Shown in pieces: positions 1-8,322 of a DNA stretch of 60,061 nt. The notes beneath the pieces were generated by a model. That model searched no databases. It was not told where the DNA came from and was given only the letters and a program-made list of their open reading frames with translations. The translations under genes and the position numbers were made by a program. The DNA is from DASSYK01 sp036258315 (lineage in GTDB: Bacteria > Actinomycetota > Thermoleophilia > Solirubrobacterales > 70-9), in the NCBI GenBank assembly GCA_036258315.1, contig DATADX010000063.1, forward strand, positions 1-60,061, written 5' to 3'. Each line of letters opens with the position of its first letter. The stretch's first letter is position 1.

Positions 1-627
1 GAGTACCCGCGTGCCTGGCCGCGCGGGGTTCAGGTGAGTGGGCCGCTCTTCTTCGAGCTCCCCCACGACGACGTCCCAATTCCCGGCGGGAACGGGCCGC
101 TCGTGCTGGTCGCGCCGAGCACGTCGCAGGACCCGGACTGCGAGTTGGCGCGAGCGGCGCTCGACGGGCTCGCGGACGAACCGGTTCGGGTGCTGGCGAC
201 GACCAACAACCGCGAGCCGGCGGACCCGATCGACGTGCCGGACAACGCCGTGCTGGTTCCGTGGCTCTCCTACTCGCAGGCGATGCCCGCGGCCGACCTC
301 GTGATCTGTCACGGCGGGCACGGGACGGTGGCCCGGGCGCTCGCGGCCGGTGTCCCGGTGCTGTGCTGTCCCGCCGTCGGCGACATGGGCGAGAACGGAG
401 CCCGGGTGAGCTGGTCAGCCGCGGGGCTCTCGCTGCCGCGGCGGCTGGTCTCGCCGCACGGGGTCCGCCTCGCGGCCGCGCGCGTGCTCGCCGACCGCCG
501 CTACCGGGAACGGGCCGATGTGCTCGCGCGCTGGGCGGAGCAGAACGACGGCGCCAAGCGTGCCGCGGCGCTGGTCGAGGGGACCTGCCGAAACCCGACG
601 AGCCGGCAACTGCCGGCTCGTAGGTGA
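1..627 (+). CDS. Glycosyltransferase, family 1 (GT-B), C-terminal part; 5' end outside window
   Basis: The reading frame is open from base 1 to the TGA at 625-627, so the gene is cut by the window edge; a GTG at 34 is in frame but is probably internal. The visible 208 residues are the C-terminal nucleotide-sugar-binding half of a UGT/MGT-type enzyme. There is a domain-opening VSGPLFFELP segment, a GPLVLVAPST strand, and the donor-binding block HGGHGTVARALAAGVPVLCC followed by GENGARV and a GAGLSLP-like stretch. Such enzymes move a sugar from a UDP- or dTDP-sugar to a small hydrophobic acceptor. The acceptor cannot be judged because the N-terminal half is absent. The 3' end overlaps an inverted repeat at 601-618. 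Confidence 0.85.
   Translation, partial: EYPRAWPRGVQVSGPLFFELPHDDVPIPGGNGPLVLVAPSTSQDPDCELARAALDGLADEPVRVLATTNNREPADPIDVPDNAVLVPWLSYSQAMPAADLVICHGGHGTVARALAAGVPVLCCPAVGDMGENGARVSWSAAGLSLPRRLVSPHGVRLAAARVLADRRYRERADVLARWAEQNDGAKRAAALVEGTCRNPTSRQLPARR
601..618. terminator. Perfect inverted repeat at end of glycosyltransferase gene
   Basis: AGCCGGCA-AC-TGCCGGCT, an 8-bp perfect inverted repeat. It lies in the last codons of the plus-strand glycosyltransferase gene and just downstream of the minus-strand tRNA-Asn. It has no T-tract on either strand, so a role as a bidirectional hairpin terminator is inference. Confidence 0.35.
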
Positions 628-640
628 TTCGTCACAGAGA

Positions 641-713
641 CTCCGGGGGTGGGACTCGAACCCACAGCCTCGCGGTTAACGGCCGCGCGCTCCACCAGTT
701 GAGCTACCCCGGA
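641..713 (-). tRNA. tRNA-Asn (anticodon GTT)
   Basis: The minus strand folds as a complete cloverleaf of 73 nt. The acceptor is TCCGGGG/CCCCGGA, the D-arm GCTC/GAGC, the anticodon arm CGCGG-CCGTTAA-CCGCG with anticodon GTT, the variable loop AGGCT, and the T-arm GTGGG-TTCGAGT-CCCAC. The discriminator base is G and CCA is not encoded. It lies 41 bp downstream of the HNH endonuclease gene on the same strand. Confidence 0.96.
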
Positions 714-754
714 CTGACACACTTGGGTTTACGCGAGTTGTATGCCAACCCGTG

Positions 755-1549
755 CTACCCGGGATCGCGAGGATCCTGACGGGGAACTTTATCGCCGTCG
801 GCATCGTGACCAGGCACGGTCGTGGCGTGATCCTCAACCTCCGCGTGGCAGTTCGCGCACAGCAGCACGCACTTCCTCGCTTCCGCTTGGGCTTCGGCGA
901 AACCGCGGGTGTGGCCGTGGCGGCTGATCACATACCGCTTCTCCTTCGGATCCAGGTGGTGGAAGTGAAGCGCGCGCGGATTCTTCTCGTAGCCGCACAG
1001 CAGGCATGCCCCGCCGGCCTCTTCCACGAGCCTTTGCTTCGTACGGCGACGCCAGCGCGTGACCGCCTCATGGCGGCATTTCGCACACCGGTAGTACCCG
1101 CGGCCTTCGAGGACGAACTCCGTCATACCGTGGTGTCGGCAGTTGCGACTGATCCGCTTCAGCCCCGCTTCGCGGGCATGGCGCGTCTGCTGCCGCCGCC
1201 AGCCGACGTGGGTCGTCTCAAGGCCGTATTTCTGAAGCCAGTGGCGGATCGCGGAGACACTCAGCCCCAATACCTCCGCGAGGTCGCGCAGGGAGGCTCC
1301 TTGGTTGATCAGATCCTCGAGTCGCTGCTTCTCGATCCGGCTGCGCTTCGGCGCGAATTTCTGAGCGTGTGCCGCCTGCAGTCCGTGGCGCTTGACCCAG
1401 TAGCCGACCGTCGTCAGGTGCTTGCCAGTCCGCTCGCCGATTTCGCGGAGCGTTAGGCCGTCCGCCAAGAATTGCTCGAGAAGTTCTTTCTCCACTAGCA
1501 GGCATTTTCTCGCCCGACGCGGACCGATCGGGGGTCCGAACGCGACCAA
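755..1549 (-). CDS. HNH endonuclease with two N-terminal helix-turn-helix domains and a zinc ribbon
   Basis: 264 residues. Two similar HTH segments come first (about 21-56, LREIGERTGKHLTTVGYWV; about 75-110, LRDLAEVLGLSVSAIRHWL). A zinc-ribbon-like cluster follows (C137...C155-x2-C158). An HNH nuclease core ends the protein: C182-x2-C185, HFHHLD at 195-200 and C231-x2-C234-H235. This layout is known from stand-alone, homing-type HNH nucleases that target specific sites. The start is a TTG with no good ribosome site; a GTG near residue 19 is an alternative. The codons look more AT-rich than the neighbours, and the gene sits alone between tRNA-Asn and dnaG, suggesting acquisition. No flanking repeats or integrase were found. 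Confidence 0.8.
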   Translation of the reverse strand: MVAFGPPIGPRRARKCLLVEKELLEQFLADGLTLREIGERTGKHLTTVGYWVKRHGLQAAHAQKFAPKRSRIEKQRLEDLINQGASLRDLAEVLGLSVSAIRHWLQKYGLETTHVGWRRQQTRHAREAGLKRISRNCRHHGMTEFVLEGRGYYRCAKCRHEAVTRWRRRTKQRLVEEAGGACLLCGYEKNPRALHFHHLDPKEKRYVISRHGHTRGFAEAQAEARKCVLLCANCHAEVEDHATTVPGHDADGDKVPRQDPRDPG

Positions 1550-1605
1550 TTGCGGCGGGTTCCGCGCGGAATCCGCGCTGGGGTGGAGAGAAGTTGTGAA
1601 AGCGA

Positions 1606-3381
1606 CTAGGCGCCGAGGGATTCGTCACGGGAGATGCGGCCGGCGAGGTCGGCGAGCTCGGTGCTGAGGCGCGCGACGGCCTCCATGTCGCCGGCCTCGC
1701 GGGCCGCCGCGATCTCGCCCTGGAGGCGGAACTGCTCGAGGAGGAGATAGTTGAGCCGCATCGCGGCGACCGAGGTCGGCTCGCGGTCGGCCTTCATCTT
1801 CAGCTCGGTGATCAGCGAGACCAGGTCCGCGTCCCCCCGCGGCAGCCCCGCGAGCGGGTCGTCGAGGTGCTCGCGGAGCCACACGAGCGCCGCCCGGCCC
1901 GACCGCGACATCTGCTCGTCGCTCAGCCTGTCGATGAAGCCGCGCCCGTTCTTCGGATCGGCGATGCACATCGCGAGCAGCGCCCGCTCGCGCGACTCGC
2001 GCGGGGTCGGCGGCAGCCGCTCCACCTTCGCGGCTCGCTCGGCGCCCGGCTCGCGGCCGGGTGCCGCCGGGATCTCCTCGATCCTCGCGGCGCCCACCCG
2101 CTCCATCACGAGGCTCGGGGGGATGTCGAGCCGATCGCCGACCTCGCGCACGAGCTCGTCGCGGCCCACGGCCTCCCCCATCGCCTTCAGCACAGGCGCG
2201 ACCTCGGCCAGCGCCCGCTCGCGGCCCGTCGGCGTCGTCACGTCCGCCCTCCCGAGCGCCGTCCGCACTCTGAAGCTCGGCAGGTCGATCGCCCCCTCGA
2301 CCAGCTCGCGGAATCGCTCGATCCGGCCCGCGGCGAGCATCTCGGCGGGGTCCTCGCCCTCGGGCATCGCCGCGACGAGCAGGTCGATCCTCTTTCCTCC
2401 CGCCACCCGCTGCGCGCGGATCATCGCGTCGGCCCCCGCCCTGTCCGCGTCGAGCGCCAGCACCACCGACTCTGGACTCAGCCCCGAGAGCATCTTCAAC
2501 TGCTCCGGCGTGATCGCGGTCCCCATGATCGCCACCGCCTCATCGATCCCGGCCTGGTGGAGCGCGATCGCGTCCGTATACCCCTCCACCACGATCGCCC
2601 GCCGCGCCTTCGCGATCGCGCCCTTCGCCCGGTCGATCCCATAGAGCGTCTCGCTCTTCCGGTACAGCTCGCCCTCGGGCGAGTTCAGGTACTTCGGCTT
2701 CGAGTCCGCGCTCATCGCGCGCGCCCCGAACCCGAGCACCCGGCCGCGCTGGTCGCGGATCGGGAACGTGATCCGCTTCCGGAACCGGTCGTAGTGACCC
2801 CCCTGCCGCCCCTTCTGGATCAGGCCCGCGCCGACCAGCTCGGGGACGGTGAACCTCGCCCGCTGGCTACCGACCAGCACCTGGTCCCAGGCGCTCGGCG
2901 CCATCCCCACCCCGAACCCGCGGAGCGTCGTCTCATCCAGGCCGCGCCCGAGCAGATGCTCCCGCGCCTTCGCCGCCTTCGGCGAGTCCCAAAGGTAACG
3001 CTCATAGAACTCCGCGGTCCGCTGCAGCAGCTCGTACAGCCGCGCCTTGCGCCTCCGCCGCGCCTCCGCCTTCGGGTCCTCCCGGTCGCGCTCGATCTCG
3101 AGGCCGTAGCGCTCGGCCAGCGACTCCACCGCCTCGCCGAAGTCGAGCCCCTCCTTCTCCTGCACGAAGCTGATCACGTCGCCACCCGCCTGGCACCCGA
3201 AGCAGTGGTAGAGCTTGGCGACGGGATCGACCGAGAACGACGGCGTGCGCTCGTCGTGGAACGGGCAGAGGCCCGTCATCCGCGCCCCGGCGCGGCGCAG
3301 GTCCGTGTAGGCCGAGATCACCTCGACGATGTCGGCCGACTCCTTCACCCGGTCGAGCGTCTCTGAGGAAAGCCGCGCCAC
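1606..3381 (-). CDS. dnaG: DNA primase DnaG
   Basis: Synthesises RNA primers at the replication fork together with the DnaB helicase. 591 residues from a GTG start. The CHC2 zinc-binding domain has C39-x2-H42 and C60-x2-C63. The catalytic TOPRIM domain has E266 in EGYTD and the D311-A-D313 pair. The C-terminal helicase-interaction region is Arg/Glu-rich and short. The GTG is 10 bp after the dgt stop, so the two are probably co-transcribed, an arrangement common in actinobacteria. Confidence 0.97.
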   Translation of the reverse strand: MARLSSETLDRVKESADIVEVISAYTDLRRAGARMTGLCPFHDERTPSFSVDPVAKLYHCFGCQAGGDVISFVQEKEGLDFGEAVESLAERYGLEIERDREDPKAEARRRRKARLYELLQRTAEFYERYLWDSPKAAKAREHLLGRGLDETTLRGFGVGMAPSAWDQVLVGSQRARFTVPELVGAGLIQKGRQGGHYDRFRKRITFPIRDQRGRVLGFGARAMSADSKPKYLNSPEGELYRKSETLYGIDRAKGAIAKARRAIVVEGYTDAIALHQAGIDEAVAIMGTAITPEQLKMLSGLSPESVVLALDADRAGADAMIRAQRVAGGKRIDLLVAAMPEGEDPAEMLAAGRIERFRELVEGAIDLPSFRVRTALGRADVTTPTGRERALAEVAPVLKAMGEAVGRDELVREVGDRLDIPPSLVMERVGAARIEEIPAAPGREPGAERAAKVERLPPTPRESRERALLAMCIADPKNGRGFIDRLSDEQMSRSGRAALVWLREHLDDPLAGLPRGDADLVSLITELKMKADREPTSVAAMRLNYLLLEQFRLQGEIAAAREAGDMEAVARLSTELADLAGRISRDESLGA

Positions 3382-3391
3382 GCTGGGAGTT

Positions 3392-4399
3392 CTATCCCCC
3401 CGCCCGGGCGGCGGCGAGCCGCTCGTAGGACGTGAGGCAGAAACGGTCGGTCATTCCGGCGAGATAGTCGGTGATCCGCTGCACCTCATTCGCCGCCCGG
3501 TCGGGCGCCGGCAGCTCCTCGGGGCGGGCGAGGTAGTGGTCGAACAGCGCCCGCAGCGCCTCGCGAGCCCGCTCCTGATCGGCCCGCGCCTCCGTCCCCA
3601 GGTAGACCCGGTCGAACATGAACCTCCGCAGCCGCAGCATCGCGCCGCCGACCTCCTCGCTCTGCGCCACGTCCCCCTCCGCCCGCGACCTCTCGACCAT
3701 GTCGCGCACGAGCGTGTCGATCCGCTCGGCCCCGGTCTGGCCGAGCAGCGCGATCTCGTCGGCGGGCAGATCCCCCTCGGAGATGATCCCGGCCCGGACC
3801 GCGTCGTCGATGTCGTGGTTGATGTAAGCGACGCGGTCGACGATCCGCACCACCCTCCCCTCCAGCGTCTCGGGCTTCTCGGGGCCGGTGTGCCGCAGGA
3901 TCCCGTCACGGACCTGCTCGGTCAGGTTCAGCCCGCGCCCGTCGCCCTCGAGTACCTCGACGACCCTCAGCGAGTGCTCGTTGTGCCTGAAGCCGCGGTC
4001 GTGCTCGCCGAGCGCCTCGTCGAGCACCTCCTCGCCAATGTGGCCGAACGGAGGGTGACCGAGATCGTGCCCGAGCCCCACCGCCTCCGTCAGATCCTCG
4101 TTCAGCGCGAGGGCCCGCGCAACCGTCCGCGAGATGAAGCACGCCTCGAGCGTGTGGGTGAGCCGCGTCCGGTAATGGTCGCCCTCCGGCGCCACGAACA
4201 CCTGGGTCTTGTGCTTGAGACGCCGGAACGCCTTGGAGTGGACGATCCGGTCGCGGTCGCGCTGGAACGGCGTCCGGACGGGGCTGTCCGGCTCGGGGTG
4301 CACCCGGTTGGCCGGGTACGAGGGGGTCGCGCGCTCCCACAGGTAGTCCCTCTCCCAGGAGCGCACCCTGTCCTCGAGCGTCTCGGTTCGTGTGCTCAC
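3392..4399 (-). CDS. dgt: Deoxyguanosinetriphosphate triphosphohydrolase-like protein (HD domain)
   Basis: 335 residues, GTG start. HD-superfamily dNTPase that hydrolyses dGTP or related dNTPs to the nucleoside and triphosphate, and so helps set dNTP pools. Visible motifs are FRRLKHKTQVF, the metal-binding H82 in LTHTLE, and the HD signature GHDLGHPPFGH at 110-120. The C-terminus keeps the helical dGTPase-like region. It is upstream of dnaG in the same operon, which suits a role in replication. It is divergent from the SDR gene, with about 60 bp between starts. Confidence 0.92.
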   Translation of the reverse strand: MSTRTETLEDRVRSWERDYLWERATPSYPANRVHPEPDSPVRTPFQRDRDRIVHSKAFRRLKHKTQVFVAPEGDHYRTRLTHTLEACFISRTVARALALNEDLTEAVGLGHDLGHPPFGHIGEEVLDEALGEHDRGFRHNEHSLRVVEVLEGDGRGLNLTEQVRDGILRHTGPEKPETLEGRVVRIVDRVAYINHDIDDAVRAGIISEGDLPADEIALLGQTGAERIDTLVRDMVERSRAEGDVAQSEEVGGAMLRLRRFMFDRVYLGTEARADQERAREALRALFDHYLARPEELPAPDRAANEVQRITDYLAGMTDRFCLTSYERLAAARAGG

Positions 4400-4461
4400 C
4401 CCCCGATGGTCGCATCAAACGCGGCGCATCCACCTTCCGTGTGACGGATAGGCTTCCGGCC

Positions 4462-5232
4462 GTGGCAGAGACGGCTCTGATCACGGGCGCCTCGTCGGGC
4501 ATCGGCGAGGAATTCGCGCGCCAGCTGTCCGCTCGGGGCTGCAAGCTGATCCTCGTCGCGCGCCGCCGGGACCGCCTCGAAGCTCTCGCCGAATCGCTGC
4601 CGACCAGCGCCCACGTGATCGCCGGCGACCTCGGCTCGGAGGCGGCGGACCTCCCAGGCGAAGTCGCAAGGCTCGGTCTCGACGTCGACCTGCTCGTCAA
4701 CAACGCCGGCTTCGGCCTCCGCGGCCGCTTCGCCGAGCTCCCGGTCGAGCGCCAGGCCGAGATGGTTCGCGTCAACTGCGAGGCCGTGGTGACCCTCACC
4801 GGGTCCTTCCTGCCCGCGATGATCGAGCGCGGCCGCGGCGGGGTGATCACGGTCGCCTCGACTGCGGGCATGCAGCCCCTCCCCTACGAGGCGACGTACG
4901 CGGCGACCAAGGCGTTCGCGCTGAACCTCACAGACGCGCTCCACGCCGAGCTGAGGGGAACCGGCGTCACGGCGATGTCGGTCAACCCCGGCCCCGTTCC
5001 GACCGAGTGGCAGCAGGTCGCCGGCTACGAGGAGGTCGGAGGCGAGATGATGCCCGGCGTGATCGAAGCCGACCAGGTCGTCCGCGAGGCCCTGATCGCC
5101 TTCGACAAGGGCAAGCGCTCGATGGTCCCCGGCCGCTTCTTCCGCAACTTCATGCGCGTCAACAACGCGAGCCCGCGGGCGATCCGGATCGCGGTGAGCG
5201 AGCGGCTCTACCGCCCGAAGTCCCAGCGCTAG
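4462..5232 (+). CDS. Short-chain dehydrogenase/reductase (SDR)
   Basis: 256 residues from GTG 4462, which places the cofactor motif TGASSGIG six residues from the N-terminus as usual; an in-frame GTG at 4441 is less likely. Classical SDR features are the NAD(P)-binding GASSGIG, NNAGFG, the catalytic Ser in VASTAG, and the Y-x3-K pair in YEATYAATKAF, followed by NPGPVPTEW. The substrate cannot be inferred; the sequence resembles the DltE/YqjQ-like oxidoreductases. The last base of the stop overlaps the convergent recO stop through a shared CTAG. Confidence 0.9.
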   Translation: MAETALITGASSGIGEEFARQLSARGCKLILVARRRDRLEALAESLPTSAHVIAGDLGSEAADLPGEVARLGLDVDLLVNNAGFGLRGRFAELPVERQAEMVRVNCEAVVTLTGSFLPAMIERGRGGVITVASTAGMQPLPYEATYAATKAFALNLTDALHAELRGTGVTAMSVNPGPVPTEWQQVAGYEEVGGEMMPGVIEADQVVREALIAFDKGKRSMVPGRFFRNFMRVNNASPRAIRIAVSERLYRPKSQR

Positions 5233-5948
5233 GCCGCCGCGCGCAGGTGCACGTGGGCGTGGTGCTCGAGCGTCTCGGTGACGGCGCGGTCGGCCTGCGC
5301 GGCGACCCGCCGGTCGGCGGCGGGCGCCTCCGCCAGCGGCCGCGCCAGCGCCTCGACCATGAACCGGTGGGCCTCCTCGGTGATCGCGAACCCCTCCCCC
5401 TCACAGCTCGCGCAGACCACTCCCCCCGCCGAGCCCGAGAACGAGGTCAGGTGGTCGGTCTCGCCGCAGCGCGCGCAGCTCGCCAGCTCCGGCGAGAACC
5501 CCGCCGCCAGTGCCAGCTTCAGCCGGAAGGCGAGCGCGGTCCCGGGGGCGCTCGCCGCGGCGGGATCGGCGTCGAGCAGCCCGAGGTAGTTGCACAGCAG
5601 GTTGTAGGCGGGCGCGTTCGGCTCACCGGCGTCGAACAGGCGGAGCAGCGTGTCACAGCCGCGGGCGGCCGCGATCAGCGCCCTGCCGTCGCTCCGCAGC
5701 CGCCCGTGACCCTCGACCGTCGCGGCGCCCGTCACCGTCATCAGGTCGCTGCGGCCTTCGTAGAGGACGAGGTTGAGCCGGAAGAACGGCTCCAGCCGCC
5801 CCCCGAAGCGCGACTTCGGCCGCCGCGACCCCTTCGCGATCGCCCCGATCTTGCCGCGCGTCGCGGAGTAGAGGTGGACGATCCGGTCGGCCTCGCCGTA
5901 GCGGATGCTGCGCAGCACCACCGCCTCCGTCTTGAAAGCTCCGGGCAC
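5229..5948 (-). CDS. recO: DNA repair protein RecO
   Basis: 239 residues. RecO binds ssDNA and SSB and loads RecA with RecR in gap repair. The N-terminal OB-fold is visible (KTEAVVLRSIRYGEADRIVHLYS, then GKIGAIAKGSRRPKSRFGG). The C-terminal helical domain contains a C4 zinc knuckle, CARC and CASC. It is the last gene of a long minus-strand run that also holds mutM and xerD. It is convergent with the SDR gene, with stops sharing 4 bases. Confidence 0.95.
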   Translation of the reverse strand: MPGAFKTEAVVLRSIRYGEADRIVHLYSATRGKIGAIAKGSRRPKSRFGGRLEPFFRLNLVLYEGRSDLMTVTGAATVEGHGRLRSDGRALIAAARGCDTLLRLFDAGEPNAPAYNLLCNYLGLLDADPAAASAPGTALAFRLKLALAAGFSPELASCARCGETDHLTSFSGSAGGVVCASCEGEGFAITEEAHRFMVEALARPLAEAPAADRRVAAQADRAVTETLEHHAHVHLRAAA

Positions 5949-6001
5949 GAACCAAACCTTGCCGCAGCGCTCGGACGGCAGCGTGCAAGACAGAATCGCT
6001 C

Positions 6002-6397
6002 TCAGAGGCCGAGATCTGAGATCGCGCGGTCGCGATCCCAGTAGAGGGTCAAGCTCGTCACCTTCCCGCCGCGGATGGTGAAGACGTTGGCGGCCTTCAC
6101 CGAAATCTCGCCGACGTCGATGCCGCTGCCCCTGCCGCGGCCCTGATTTCTCAGGAGTACGAGGACGCGACCGTCATCGAGCTCGCGGAATTCATCGGGT
6201 ACCGCACGAAGGTTCTCCCAAGCCCTGAGCATCTCGCCCCAGGCCTCCGCCATCTCCTCCATCCCGTTCCACTTCCCCGAAGTCAGTCCGCCGAGCATCA
6301 CGAACTCGATCTCAGGGTCAGCCCAGGCAGATGAGCTGAAATCGCCTTTCTCCCAGGCCGCGAAGATCGACTTCACCAAATCGAGGTTTGCGGACAT
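6002..6397 (-). CDS. NTF2/SnoaL-like protein
   Basis: 131 residues with the fold pattern of SnoaL-like/NTF2 proteins: an N-terminal helix (NLDLVKSIFAAWEKGDF), a WADPEIEFVM strand, and a C-terminal beta-sheet ending in VFTIRGGKVTSLTLYWDRDRA. The cone-shaped fold binds small hydrophobic molecules; members include isomerases, cyclases and proteins of unknown role. The start is 2 bp after the P1 peptidase stop, so it is part of the mutM-recO run. The exact function is unknown. Confidence 0.8.
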   Translation of the reverse strand: MSANLDLVKSIFAAWEKGDFSSSAWADPEIEFVMLGGLTSGKWNGMEEMAEAWGEMLRAWENLRAVPDEFRELDDGRVLVLLRNQGRGRGSGIDVGEISVKAANVFTIRGGKVTSLTLYWDRDRAISDLGL

Positions 6398-6399
6398 GA

Positions 6400-7350
6400 T
6401 CAGCCGGTTGAGGCCTGGCCTGCCCCCTGCCGGATCGCGTCCCGGATCGCCGCGGCCGTGACCGTCGCGGCGGCCGCGCCGATCTGCATCGCGAGGAAGG
6501 GACGCTGCTCGCCCTCGCCCGAGGCGAGGCAGAAGGCGACGTCGCCGTCGACCGGTGTGAAGGTCGGGTCGACCGCGCGGGCGATGCCGGCCGTCGCGGC
6601 GCGCGCGACCATCCCGCAGCTCCGCTTGTCGAGCGGGGCGTCGGTGCAGATGCAGACGAGCGTCGTGTTTCCCTCGGGGATGCGCAGCTCGGGCATCTGC
6701 TCCATCTCGACGATCAGGTCGGCGCCCCGCACCATCTCGCCGTCGTCGCCTCGAGGGCCGGCGAGGATCGTTCCGTCCTCGGCGAGCACGTCGCCGGCGG
6801 CGTTGACGGCGGTGACGGCCGCGACCGTCTCGCCGGCGCCGGTCCGCAGCGCGGCGAAGCCGAAGCCCCCGCTCGAGGCCCGCTCGCGACCGAGGACATT
6901 GGCCACCGTGGCGCCGCAGCCGACGCCGACGGAGCCGCGCTCGGGGATGCCGCCGCCGGCCGCCTCGCAGGCCGCGTAGCCCTCCTCCGGCCCCGGCCTC
7001 ACCTTCGGATCACCGCTGGCGAGGTCGTAGATCACCGCGGCCGGAACCAGCGGCACCAACCCCGCCGGGGTCCAGTGGCCGATCTCGTGCTGCTCGAGCC
7101 AGCGGACCACGCCGTCGGCCGCCGCGAGACCGAACGCGCTGCCGCCGGTCAGCACGACGGCGCTCGCGTGCTCCGAGCGCGCGAGCGGCCCGAGCGTGTC
7201 GGTCTCACGCGTCCCGGGGCCCCCGCCCTGGACCCAGACGCCGCCGCGGCTCCCCGGCGGCGGGATCACGACGCTGCACCCGGTCAGCGCCCCGGGGTCC
7301 GACCAGTGCCCGACCATGAAGCCGGCGGGCAGCGGCACAGGCTCGGTCAC
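6400..7350 (-). CDS. P1 family (DmpA-type) self-processing aminopeptidase
   Basis: 316 residues from GTG 7350; the frame is open further upstream but would run into mutM. DmpA-type peptidases cleave themselves before a Ser/Thr, which becomes the N-terminal nucleophile. Here the site is in EGNTTL (residues 226-231), with Thr229 the probable nucleophile. The glycine-rich oxyanion segments VLTGGSAFGLAAADGV and GSVGVGCGATVAN are also present. Substrates are usually small peptides or amides. GTG and the mutM TGA overlap by 4 bases (GTGA), so translation is probably coupled to mutM. Confidence 0.88.
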   Translation of the reverse strand: MTEPVPLPAGFMVGHWSDPGALTGCSVVIPPPGSRGGVWVQGGGPGTRETDTLGPLARSEHASAVVLTGGSAFGLAAADGVVRWLEQHEIGHWTPAGLVPLVPAAVIYDLASGDPKVRPGPEEGYAACEAAGGGIPERGSVGVGCGATVANVLGRERASSGGFGFAALRTGAGETVAAVTAVNAAGDVLAEDGTILAGPRGDDGEMVRGADLIVEMEQMPELRIPEGNTTLVCICTDAPLDKRSCGMVARAATAGIARAVDPTFTPVDGDVAFCLASGEGEQRPFLAMQIGAAAATVTAAAIRDAIRQGAGQASTG

Positions 7351-8312
7351 CCGCTCGCCCCGCTCTTCGCCGCCCGGGATGCGCCGGCGCGCTTCCTTCG
7401 CCGTCGGGGCCGCCGCCTCAGCTTCACCTGGCAAGCGGGGCAGAGGTAGCTCGAGCGCCCGCCGACGACGATCCGCTCGATCGTGCCGTCACCGCGCGGG
7501 CACGGCTTTCCCTCCCGGGTGTGGACCATGAACTCGTCCTGCATCGAGCCCTTCTCGCCGCGGGCATCGCGGTAGTCGTCGATGCTGGCGCCGCCGTACT
7601 CGAGGCCCGCCTCGAGGGCGTCGACGGTCCCCTCGACCAGCGCCTCGCAGTGCTCGAGCTTCATCGAGCCCGCGGGAGACAGCGGGTGCAGCCGCGCCCG
7701 CCACAGCGCCTCGTCCGCGTAGATGTTGCCGATCCCGCTGATCGCGGTCTGGGTGAGGAGGAACGACTTCAGCGGGATCGTGCGCCCGGCCGCGAGGCGG
7801 CAGAGCGCCTCCGGGGTCAGCTCCTCCGAGAGCGGCTCGATCCCGACTCGGGAGGCGAGATAGTCCTCGGTGGCATTCCGGTCCTCGAGCAGCACCGCAG
7901 TGCCGAACCGGCGCATGTCGGTGAACAGCAGCTCGGAGCCGTCGTCCAGCTCCAGGCTCGCCCGCAGGTGGCGAAGCTCGGGAGGAGCCTCGTAGAGCCG
8001 CGGCCCCCCGAGGCGGTCGCGCTCCATCAGGTCGGCGACCTCGTCGCCGTCGTCGGAGCGACGGAGCAGCAGGTTTCCCGTCATCCGCAGGTGGAGCGCC
8101 AGCGTGCCCCCGCCCTCCAGCCGCAGCAGCAGGTACTTCCCGCGCCGGTCCACCCCCTCGATCTCCCGCCCGGCGAGACGCCGCGCGATTCGGGTCGGGT
8201 CCTCCGGCCGGGTCAGGCGCTCGTCGAGGATCTCCGCCGACTCGATTCTGCGTCCGGTCACCTCCGGCGCAAGCTGCCGCCGGACGGTCTCGACCTCGGG
8301 CAGCTCCGGCAT
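7347..8312 (-). CDS. mutM: Formamidopyrimidine-DNA glycosylase (Fpg/MutM) with degenerate zinc finger
   Basis: 321 residues. Base-excision enzyme that removes 8-oxoguanine and formamidopyrimidines. The catalytic Pro-Glu is at the N-terminus (MPELPEVETVRRQL), the LHLRMTGNL strand and K in GKYLLL are present, and the H2TH region is intact (QTAISGIGNIYADEALWRARLHP). The zinc finger is normally C-x2-C-x16-C-x2-C. Here the first pair reads CPRG, with Gly in place of the second Cys, while the distal CPAC is intact. A very basic tail (RRRPRRRRKR) follows. It is 10 bp downstream of xerD. Confidence 0.95.
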   Translation of the reverse strand: MPELPEVETVRRQLAPEVTGRRIESAEILDERLTRPEDPTRIARRLAGREIEGVDRRGKYLLLRLEGGGTLALHLRMTGNLLLRRSDDGDEVADLMERDRLGGPRLYEAPPELRHLRASLELDDGSELLFTDMRRFGTAVLLEDRNATEDYLASRVGIEPLSEELTPEALCRLAAGRTIPLKSFLLTQTAISGIGNIYADEALWRARLHPLSPAGSMKLEHCEALVEGTVDALEAGLEYGGASIDDYRDARGEKGSMQDEFMVHTREGKPCPRGDGTIERIVVGGRSSYLCPACQVKLRRRPRRRRKRAGASRAAKSGASG

Positions 8313-8322
8313 GTCCCGGAGG

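Noticed and set aside
641..1549. Integrated element at tRNA-Asn
   Set aside because: No integrase and no repeat of the tRNA 3' end were found; the HNH gene is on the 5' side of the tRNA.
1867..3366. Long plus-strand ORF opposite dnaG (499 codons)
   Set aside because: Arg/His/Pro-rich translation with no homology, explained by G/C third positions of dnaG on the other strand. The same holds for the long ORFs at 14702-16354 and 37580-39499.
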